Assembly: GCA_020081605.1 (NCBI GenBank)
Contig: JAHREC010000017.1
Coordinates: 1-64,000, forward strand
Length of the DNA stretch: 64,000 bases
Source: Albifimbria verrucaria
Lineage: Eukaryota > Ascomycota > Sordariomycetes > Hypocreales > Stachybotryaceae
Direction: 5' to 3'
The first letter of the stretch is position 1. Every line of letters starts with the position of its first letter. The notes beneath the pieces were generated by a model, which was not told the DNA's origin, searched no databases, and saw only the letters and a list, made by a program, of their open reading frames with translations. Below, piece by piece: positions 56,276 to 64,000 of this stretch. The translations under genes and the position numbers were made by a program.

Positions 56276-57285
56276 ATGCATTATTTGTCGATCTTGATCA
56301 TTGCTGCACTCGGTGCAGGGCTTCTTTACCTCTGTACCAGTATGAGAAGCCGCTTCTACCAGCCCCCACGCCGGCGCCGGATGCTCCGGTATCCGTCAAC
56401 TACTTCCCCTCTCGCAAATGCAACTACACCTGCGGCTTTTGTTTTCACACAGAGACATCTTCCTATGTTCTTCCGATCGATGAAGCGAAGCGAGGTCTCC
56501 GGTTGCTAAAGGATGCCGGTATGCGCAAGTTGAATATTGCGGGAGGAGAACCATTCCTCTACCCTCACCTTCTTACTCAGCTATTGCAATATTGCAAAGA
56601 TGATCTGAGAGTCGAAAGCATCAGCATTGTGAGCAACGGCAGCAAGGTTAAGGAGACTTGGATGCAAAACAACTGCCAGTGGTTAGACATTCTTGCCGTG
56701 TCGTGTGACTCGTTCAACCAGAAGACGAACAAAAGGATCGGACGTGGTTCCGATGGAGGGAATGTGGCTCGGCTGTTCCAAATTGCAGAGTGGTGCCGAA
56801 AATACGGCATCAAGTTTAAGCTGAACACTGTCGTGAACGCGCACAATTGGAACGAAGACATGGTTTCCAACATCGAGAAGTTGGCACCGTTTCGATGGAA
56901 AGTCTTCCAGTGTCTTCTTGTGGCTGGCGAAAACGAAGATGAATCGAGGCTGCGAGACGCACGAAATTTCCTCGTAACCACTTATCAATGGCACGTATTC
57001 TGCGACAAGCACAGGCACCTCTCGTGCTATGTACCAGAGGATAACACCTCCATGGCAAGCAGTTACCTGCTTCTGGACGAGTACATGTGTTTTCTGGATA
57101 AAGGCGAGGGTATAATGACCAAAAGCGAGTCTATCCTGAAAGTTGGCGTCAAAGAAGCAATGAAACAGGTCGTGTGGGATAGAAAATCATTTATTGAAAG
57201 AGGTGGTATCTACGATTGGAGTAGAGAGGACATGCTGCAGCAGGGTGGTTGCCAGAACGACGGCAGCAAAAATCTCGATTGGTGA
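56276..57285 (+). CDS. Viperin-like radical SAM enzyme (RSAD2 homologue)
   Basis: Start MHYLSILIIAALGAGLLYL, a membrane-anchor helix in place of the amphipathic helix of animal viperin; an ATG 27 bp upstream is possible. One base is missing from a C run at 56,362-56,367; with it the gene has 337 codons, near the usual 330-360. Motifs in order: VNYFPSRKCNYTCGFCFH (CxxxCxxC cluster binding [4Fe-4S] and SAM), LNIAGGEPFLYP (GGE SAM site), SIVSNGSKV, NTVVNAHNWNEDM, RWKVFQCLLVAGEN, NTSMASSYLLLDEYMCF, and a C-terminal RGGIYDWS. All are characteristic of viperins. Viperins convert CTP or UTP into 3'-deoxy-3',4'-didehydro nucleotides that terminate viral RNA synthesis. Which nucleotide this one prefers cannot be told; the neighbouring kinase suggests a pyrimidine. 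No other break is seen. Confidence 0.93.
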
Positions 57286-58152
57286 TTGCACTAAACAATT
57301 TCTGGATGCAGATTCAGTGGACCAAATTAGCAAATATACAGAGATTGGGGTAGCTGAGGCTGCTTGATTATCGACGTTGTCACTCGCGTATCTTGTTGTT
57401 TTGGTGTTCATACTATTTTCCGGTGTAGCTCACAATCGATGGACGACTGACGTGTTACACTGTGTTTAAACGAGGACCTGAGCCTCCAGTGTAAAGATCC
57501 TGCTAGTCTGTCGGCGGCGGCCTGGTTGAAGTGACCTCTTTTGATCGTGGGTTTATTCCACGGACCAAATATGCTTCCACCCTGAGTCTCAATTCCGACA
57601 GCACAGTTGCAGGTCCATCAACTCGATATACCCTGAGCAAGAATAAGCTCGTCAATACAGGTCACTCAACCTCCACAGGGAGTTAGTTAGCAGTTCAAAC
57701 AAAAGGTAGTTGGTGGTTTGGTTATGAGAATTACCAGCATCGTATCGGAGCAGAAAATACTTCTGGAATCGCACAGTCGAACTGTCGGTTAACTATGCGT
57801 CGTTCTAAATAGGCAGAGTCACACATCGCTATGGGACGTTCTCACTGCACAGTGATAGATTTCCACTCTCGTGGTACATTCGAATTATAATGTACTTTAG
57901 ATTACACTTTCTCAAGAGGTCTTCCATCGCTTGGGACTGGTCATTTGAGATTTTCAGGTCTAGAATTTTTGATCAGGTCGGATGAACAATCAGATTCACG
58001 GGGAATATGTGTAAGTGGTGCCATTTCATTAGAGTATGCATAGCATTCAGTAACCCTAAACCAAACAAGGGCAGATCACTTTCTATTCGTCTGAGACTCG
58101 CTTTAAACAGTACCCGCCCTAGGAACAAAAACCTTCAAATGAACTGTAACTC
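57286..58152. other. No gene seen
   Basis: This spacer between the viperin gene and the Ser/Thr-rich protein has short frames only and contains no repeat I recognise. Confidence 0.4.
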
Positions 58153-58658
58153 TCAATAAAGATACATCGATGAAAGGAAAAGCAACAAAATGACTGCCAG
58201 CAGTGGTCGAGTGACCTGCGCCGACGAGCTTACCGGTGGTAGACTTGTGTGTGATGGCGGTGCTGGTTGCCAGTGAAAGCTAGTAATGGATGACGTCGTT
58301 GATGGCAGTCGTCCGCTAGTTTCAGGTATAATGGAAGTTCGACGAGTCGACGTGTTCACTGATGTAGATGATACCTCGATTCCTTCGGCCGTAGCGATCG
58401 AATGATAATATTGTAAAACGTCAGTCGTTACGTCTGGTTCTGGCGCGCTTTGAGCTGTGGCGATTTGGCTTTGAATTGATTCGGTTGTGCTCCGTACATC
58501 TTGGTAAGGACAATGAAGCCGGGTTGCCAACTCTCTAAGTCTGCGTTAGTGCCTGCCGGGATCTCGCTTGTGGGTACAACGTTAACATACGTGGGAATAT
58601 GGCCATCGCTGATGTGATTCCACAATTGACACAGGATGCCAACATCGCTCGTAGCCAT
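58153..58658 (-). CDS. Ser/Thr-rich protein with hydrophobic C-terminus, frame-broken
   Basis: The first segment (MATSDVGILCQLWNHISDGH, then VNVVPTSEIPAGTNAD) joins a second frame (LRELATRLHCPYQDV) near 58,540. It passes through a Ser/Thr/Pro-rich linker (STSVNTSTRRTS, STTSSITSFHW) and ends in SSSAQVTRPLLAVILLLFLS. That hydrophobic tail directly after small residues resembles a GPI-anchor signal. No signal peptide is visible at the N-terminus, so an upstream exon may be missing. The family is not recognised. It is divergent from the LysM gene 400 bp away, and both could act at the cell surface. Confidence 0.5.
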
Positions 58659-59065
58659 ATTTGACAGTTTCACTTGACAGTCAAGCTGTTCGTTAGGCGG
58701 TGGGTGGGTGTGAAGTTATATACATGCGTGGCAAATCGGCGTCATGACCAAGTGAAGAAGAGTCTCTTTCACTTGTGAACTTGTCTTTAAGGACCAACTG
58801 CTCCCTTTTTCGTCTTTAGCTGGCAGACTCGAGCTCTTGGGCCATTGGGCCATTGAGCCCTTGAGCTCTGGTGCTCTATCTTGGATCTCCACTAATGCTG
58901 TGACAGTTGGAGACTTCTAGCTGTCTTTCGTCACCCGTAATTCATTTATGGACGTCGCATACAATGCTTCTATTCGGTTTGCTATATAATTAGAAGCCTT
59001 CCTGCATTTGATTCACTGGGTCGCCTGAGACACAGCCAACGTGACATCCAACATAATTTACCGTC

Positions 59066-60092
59066 ATGGCTACACTCACTTTAGCTATTTATCACCAAAT
59101 GTTGCTCATTGCCTTTGCCGCACTCATCCCAAAATCAAATGCTTGCTTACCTGGTGCGGATGCCTTCTGGATTGTGAGGGAAAACGAGTATACTGCGCAG
59201 GCAGCGCAACATCTGGGCGTCGCGGTGGAGGTAATCGCACAGAAGAACAGTGCAATGCAGCCGGATCTCGTCCTACCCGGCGAAACATATGTCGTTCCTT
59301 ACACATCATGTCTTCAACCTCCAGCCACATGGAGCGTGACTGAAGTTGCAAGTGGTGAAACCTCAAGTTGCATGGCTTTCCTCGGGTTGTCAGAGCACAC
59401 AACCGTCACGCACGAGGCTTCTGAACACGGGACGCCTATAATACCTACCCATGTAGTATCAACAATAACAAACACGAACCAGAAACCCCATCTCTCTTCA
59501 AAGCCAGCCGGGAATATCCAAAGTGATGATGACACAACCTCTCAGACCACAGAGACAGAAAAGACTCATCAATCTCCTGTCCCTACAATTGCCCCTCCTA
59601 AAACCACCGGCACAGCTCCCGCACTGACCGAAGTCCCCGAAATGGAAGACCCGACTACTTTGATGGTCACGTTATCACCCACCCCCTGGTTACCACGGTT
59701 GAGGTCACAAAGACAGTGCCATCCACGGAAGAAGAGCCACAAATCATCTTCAACAACGGTGAGCGGTATTGTTATAATGGCCAGGAAGCCCTTAGCGGCA
59801 CGGACGAAGCGGCTTACATCGCCACTTCCAAAGCGTTTTGCGAACTTTCAAGAAACCCACTAAACAACGCAGATAATCGTAGTTTTGTCAGGGTCATGGA
59901 GACAGAGAGCAAGGCGTATCCTTATGCACTTTTTCGCTGTTCTGGAATAATCTCGACTCGGCATGCTCCCAGTCCGGCGCATCAGAGGCGGATACCGGAA
60001 TTTGCTCCAACATAATGCTGGACAACTTCAAGCAATGTAAGTTCGTCAGAGTTCCATGTCAAACTCACTCGCCGCTAAATGCAGCTCCTTAA
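59066..60092 (+). CDS. Secreted LysM-domain protein
   Basis: The N-terminus MATLTLAIYHQMLLIAFAAL and cleavage near SNA/CLPG form a signal peptide. One LysM domain follows: FWIVRENEYTAQAAQHLGVA, then VEVIAQKNSAM and LVLPGETYVVPYTSC, matching the LysM pattern (xxVxxGDTxxxIAxxxGV...N..L.PGQ.L.VP). A long Ser/Thr/Pro linker comes next. The C-terminal Cys domain has RYCYNGQEALSGTDEAAY, AFCELSRNP, DSACSQSGASEADTGICSN. Missing bases near 59,685 (C run) and 59,935 (T run), with an intron at 60037-60084, bring the total to exactly 327 codons. LysM proteins bind chitin or peptidoglycan. Secreted ones often mask fungal chitin from hosts or bacteria; no claim about this one. Confidence 0.8.
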
Positions 60093-60717
60093 GGTAATAA
60101 CGGGGGCAAAGGTGGCGTCATACAAATAAATTGCATTATATATGCATACCGACCCATTGATGTATAATACTTGGCGTAGTTCATGTTGAGTGATGGTCAA
60201 TAACACAAGACGCAAAGAATGAGGAATAAAACAGTCATTAGCCAATTTTTAACGTACTTCAGAAATAGAGTCCCTGTCAAATATGCTTAAATGCCTTTTC
60301 GGTGGGTACAGAATATCAAGGCGGAACCCTTGACAAGAGTGGCCAAAGAGGGAAGAATTGTCGAGGGCACGGTTAGTGATAATAGTGCAATCCATGGACG
60401 AATCGCTATATCAAATAGTTTGGATGGAGCTTCAGTTGATTAACCATGATTCGCTTGGGACCGCAATAATGCCCGGGAAGTTGATGGTCTAACAACGACA
60501 GTCGGCTCGCATGCAGCAACCACGTTCTTTGCATCATGAACCACCACAATGTTGGTTGGAAAGAAGTGGCTGCTAGCACGATACTATAATCCTCAAACGA
60601 TTCAATTTCAAATATAGCAATTGGCTATCCCAAAAGGCGGAGTATGAGACTCAAGAACGTCAACGTGTGCTTCCTACGTTTTTGTAGGGATCAAGCACCT
60701 TAACTTAGTTACATCAT
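60093..60717. other. No gene seen
   Basis: This lies between the 3' ends of the LysM gene (+) and the BAH-PHD gene (-). Short frames only; the sequence has normal composition and no recognised element. Confidence 0.4.
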
Positions 60718-62057
60718 CTATGTTATCATAAGGCCACAACAAATGCATTCAACATTCTCTTTCCATGTCGATTCGCCACCTGATATGCCGGGTCTTAGGT
60801 CCTTGATATCCCATGACAGACTCCCGTTGACTTTCTGCAGTGCCACTTCAAACAGGCTTTCGTAAAAGACCCTGGACACCTTTTTCTTCCTGCTCGCTTC
60901 TTTCCATGATTTCACTTCAGGTTGTGACCTAGAGCTAGCCTCACTCTCGCAGACATCGATTGTGAGTGATGTATTTTCCTTTCCATACCTAATGCGTTTT
61001 GAAAGCGACGTGGTTGATTCCTCACCCTTCTCCTTTTCAATCCCTTTCCTTCCTTAAGATGTGGCTTGTCTTGTCCGAGTCGGCGAAATGTTTGGGTCAA
61101 CATGTCGATTCGTAAACACTCTTCGTGCAGCCATACACCGCAATCCGGGTTCGTGCAACAAATTAACATTTTGTCAGGGTTTTCTGGTGTTTCGCATTTG
61201 CAGACAGTTCCAACAGTCTAGGATATGTTTAGGTTCGCTTCTACCAATCGAACCTCTCGGTAAGGCCATAACTCACAGACAGTTCTGATGTACGGTAGTC
61301 GATTGCCTGCCGCCAGTAAAGGGCCTCAAGTTCAACTTCTTTTGTTTCGATCCATTGTTCCACAACGGCAGACTTGACGACAGTGTGGATGTTAACGATG
61401 TCCACTACAAGACTTCAGTAACTTGTGTGCATGAACGGGCAACTATGATAACTAACTGTGATTAGATGCGACTAATTCATTTTTCCCGTGATAAGGTTGG
61501 CGACCTTCTACGCGTTTCTTACCATCAAGCGTTCCCTTGGGTAGCTCGTCTGGCGAATACATCCAGATGACGCGCGCGTAGACATGGTCTGCATCTGCGG
61601 CCCGGATTTCGGCAATATACGCAACATAGCCATCTTCGACTCTGAGAAAGTCTGCCTCGTCATTGTTTGAGCTTGCTGACACGTTTGAAATGTTTATAGT
61701 CGCATCATTTGCGATATAAACGAAGCCTCCGCAATTAAACCTGATACCTTGTACTAAGAAGCAACATGAGGAATGTCCCTAAGTGGGCGGAAATAACATC
61801 ATCCCATGACACGTACAGACAAAACTTTTATATCTCATCATTCCGAGCCACTGCGCCCTTGGCTCAACTGTGTATTGGACATCCATGGTCTCATGAGTGT
61901 GGAAATTGCCAATCGGGTAGAAAACAGATCGCTGGACTAGGGGTTCGAGGCCATTGCTGGTCTCATCTAAAGTGATCAGTTCAAATGGACAGTCGTTTTC
62001 CTCCATGTTGAGATGCGACAGTTTCGAGTTGAAGGTCATGTCTTGCGCAACATGCAA
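60718..62057 (-). CDS. BAH-PHD chromatin reader (EPR-1/BP1-like)
   Basis: The first exon (start possibly MHVAQDMTFN at 62057 or MEENDCPFEL at 62006) ends near YKSFV. The BAH domain follows: GFVYIANDA, YVAYIAEIRAADADHVYARV, IWMYSPDELPKG, GRQPYHGKNELVASNH, then after an intron (GTTAGT...TTGTAG, about 61,397-61,456) MDIVNIHTVV and LEALYWRQAIDYRTSELS. A second intron leads to a PHD-type finger: VCKCETPENPDKMLICC, NPDCGVWLHEECL. The tail is basic and Ser-rich, with a missing base near 61,050, and ends WKENVECICCGLMIT. BAH-PHD proteins of this type (EPR-1 in Neurospora, BP1 in Fusarium) read H3K27me3 and repress subtelomeric accessory genes. Being itself subtelomeric, this is probably a paralogue, not the core copy; that is inference. 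Confidence 0.8.
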
Positions 62058-62689
62058 TAGTGGATTAAGCCACTACATAGCGTTATCCTTAGGCATGATA
62101 TTGTAGTCCAAAACGCACTGTCGCTGCCTAATTTATGACCAGTCACGCGGCAAGGCCAATGCCCTAATCAAGTGGTTATTGGGCAAGTCAGATCGCTCAA
62201 ATCTCCTACAGCGGCTCAGCGGGTCATGCGATTGCAGTGCTGTAGACTGGCTTTTGCAATTTTAATTTTTTCCCTTCAGTTCTTTCCCACCAAGTTTCCT
62301 TCTTCTACATGATGGCTAGTGCGCAAGCTGACAGTATGCCACTGTCATAATGTGTTTGGTAATTTAGGTGCAGCCTGGACGGCATACAATAGTAGAATAG
62401 TGCAGTTTTTACCATTGGCAGACCCACTAGACGCACTGTAGACACCTAAACTCAGGTGCAACCCCATAAGTAAAGCAATCGTGTTTGATGCAATTTAGCC
62501 ATCCCTGTATACATAGTACAGTAGTGTACTGCATATCTTCAATGGCTTTCATTTCCAGGGATACAACGATCCCAGCGAGTACGCAGTAAGTCCTCTTTAC
62601 TTGGCGCTGTGCACGTCATCTTGACATGATACAACAGGGCCAAGAGGATCCAAAATGAGGACAAACGTGAAGATGCTCTTTCATGGCAT
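62058..62689. other. No gene; shared upstream region
   Basis: The starts of the BAH-PHD gene (-) and the CDC25-like gene (+) face away from each other across this 632 bp. The minus frame at 62539-62760 overlaps the CDC25 start and lacks motifs. Confidence 0.4.
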
Positions 62690-63358
62690 TTGCAATGCTT
62701 CCCCAGCACGAAATTATCCCTATCAGGGCATATGCCACCTAGAGGGGCAGAGACTTCCACCTCGTTTGGTTTCTACGCAGCAGCGGACGGCCGAAACGAA
62801 CCCACATCCCTGATTCCGAGCTGGATACCAGACGATGTTGATGACTTAATACCTCGCATATCCTGCTGTACATTACTCGATATCATCCATGGGAAATACG
62901 ACGACACTTTTGAGCACCGAATACTGGTTGATTGTCGGTTTGGATACGAGTATGAAGGCGGTCATATCAATGGGGCGGTTCGTCACGCAGACAAATATGC
63001 GCTCGCGACACAACTGCTCCGACACTCAATAAGCAAACGAATTCTACTTGTGTTGTACTGCGAATTTTCTAAATATCGATCCCCACTAATGGCAAGTCAC
63101 ATTCGGTCCGAGGACCGAAAATTCAACAAGGAGAACTGGCCCAGGCTCAGCCTTCCACATACATACATCCTTGACGGCGGCTACGACAGGTTTTATACCA
63201 CAAACCCTGATGAATGTATTCCAAAAAGCTATACAGAGATGAAGGACATCAACTATAAAGACATATGCGAGCGTGAGTTGAACCAACTGAGGTTACAAAG
63301 GACTCCAAAAAGAGCAAAGAATCGAACGGCCCATGGCGCGGCCGAGGCTAGAAAATAA
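62690..63358 (+). CDS. CDC25-type dual-specificity phosphatase, short form
   Basis: This is an intact 222-codon frame whose bulk is a CDC25 rhodanese-like catalytic domain: RISCCTLLDIIHGKYDD, ILVDCRFGYEYEGGHINGAV, LYCEFSKYRSP, HIRSEDRKFNKENWPRL, THTYILDGGYDRF (approximately), CIPKSYTEM. The active-site Cx5R loop (CEFSKYR) is complete, as is the DCRxxYEYxGGHI segment. CDC25 enzymes remove inhibitory phosphates from Thr/Tyr of CDK1. Full fungal CDC25 (Mih1/NimT) has a long regulatory N-terminus of hundreds of residues. Here the catalytic domain starts about 50 residues in, so regulation would be lost. The C-terminus ends in a basic stretch (TPKRAKNRT). Probably an accessory paralogue; whether active is unknown. 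Confidence 0.82.
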   Translation: MQCFPSTKLSLSGHMPPRGAETSTSFGFYAAADGRNEPTSLIPSWIPDDVDDLIPRISCCTLLDIIHGKYDDTFEHRILVDCRFGYEYEGGHINGAVRHADKYALATQLLRHSISKRILLVLYCEFSKYRSPLMASHIRSEDRKFNKENWPRLSLPHTYILDGGYDRFYTTNPDECIPKSYTEMKDINYKDICERELNQLRLQRTPKRAKNRTAHGAAEARK

Positions 63359-64000
63359 CATGCCTACTACTTTTCGTTCGTTGGGCTAAAATCGCGTATT
63401 GAGAAGTGGTTTGTCGGGTTTCTAGTCAACAGATCACACACACTACAATGCCCACAAAGCTCATAATGAATATTTTACCTTAGAAACAGTTAGTACATTT
63501 CCGGTATCGATATCTAAATCCAGTCCCCAGCCGAAGGGTTTTCCTACATTAAACTGCGCTTGTGTCATGAAGCCGTCGAAGTGCATGCACTCGACTGGCT
63601 TCTCTGAGCCTTTTGCACATGCAACGTTGTCTGGGAGGTGTTTGAGGACACGGCTGACTCATCGCACCCTGGGAGAAACACTAACATCCGTCACTGTGTG
63701 GCGAGCCACACTGCGTAGCGAGCCAAAATGCAGGTACTTGGTCTTTAACTGCATATTGACTTCGCCCACGGCGATGCACTTGCTTAAAACCGCCGGAAAT
63801 ATATTATCCAATCACTCCTGTATCTCCTAGATATTTTAAACCCAGAAATTATGCTAACGCTGAAGCGTAATTGTATGGTAGAAATGGAGCCTTTATTCTA
63901 TAGCATCCAGCAACAACAATACAAAATCATCACCATAATGCTTCAGTTACTATAAGGAAGCATGACGTTTATATATAAGCCCTAGATCATATAATTATCA
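63359..64000. other. No gene seen
   Basis: A + frame at 63567-63830 is unsupported. The final bases are AT-rich. A gene could start beyond the window. Confidence 0.35.

Noticed and set aside
1..64000. CRISPR arrays, operons, ribosome binding sites, rRNA genes
   Set aside because: The window is eukaryotic nuclear DNA; no spaced direct repeats of CRISPR type and no rRNA-like sequence were seen.

Overview
This window is the left end of a chromosome from a filamentous ascomycete (Pezizomycotina). The evidence is a terminal CCCTAA/TTAGGG telomere, genes with 45-90 bp introns, fungal-type STAND receptors, a DUF3435 recombinase-like gene, and a 9.8 kb AT-rich block whose base changes look like repeat-induced point mutation (RIP). 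I cannot name the genus; Hypocreales is a guess.

Layout. 1-1.2 kb: telomere, a 12-bp tandem array and telomere-like relics. 2-10 kb: sparse accessory genes, namely one unknown protein, two small secreted proteins, a lysine-rich unknown protein, an RNase H-like gene and a GT31/fringe-like glycosyltransferase whose 5' end touches a repeat. 11-18 kb: two large minus-strand genes, one of them carrying a ParB/sulfiredoxin-type DGQHR motif. 18.5-29 kb: an inverted-repeat element, microsatellites, then the AT-rich block. 29-33 kb: a DUF3435 gene and a decayed F-box gene. 36-39 kb: an NLR (STAND) receptor with a SesA-like N-terminus, a NACHT domain and five near-identical WD40 repeats. 39-46 kb: a transposase relic, a decayed gene and mostly noncoding DNA. 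47-49 kb: an RBR ubiquitin ligase, with a stop codon in RING2, divergent from a BTB/T1 protein. 52 kb: a TPR fragment joined to an interstitial telomere repeat. 54.4-57.3 kb: a 3CxxC zinc-finger protein, an adenylate-kinase-family (UMP/CMP kinase-like) gene and a viperin-like radical SAM gene. 58-63.4 kb: a Ser/Thr-rich protein, a LysM protein, a BAH-PHD chromatin reader and a CDC25-type phosphatase.

The most interesting locus is 54.4-57.3 kb. A viperin homologue lies head to head, 229 bp apart, with a nucleoside monophosphate kinase. This parallels vertebrate RSAD2-CMPK2 and the kinase neighbours of prokaryotic viperins. Beside them is a 3CxxC zinc-finger gene of the domain family that includes the interferon-induced vertebrate RTP proteins. 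With the NLR, the ubiquitin-ligase genes and the F-box relic in the same arm, this reads as a fungal innate-immunity neighbourhood, possibly antiviral; that role is inference.

A caution for every gene model: many otherwise healthy genes contain single-base frameshifts. Wherever I could resolve them, one base is missing, usually in a short homopolymer. Restoring those bases makes the exon sums exact multiples of three in the viperin, kinase, LysM, DUF3435 and 7.5 kb secreted genes. I therefore read most of these breaks as assembly or sequencing errors rather than pseudogenes. True nonsense codons (for example at 47,249, and several at 41.2-43.1 kb) are a separate class.
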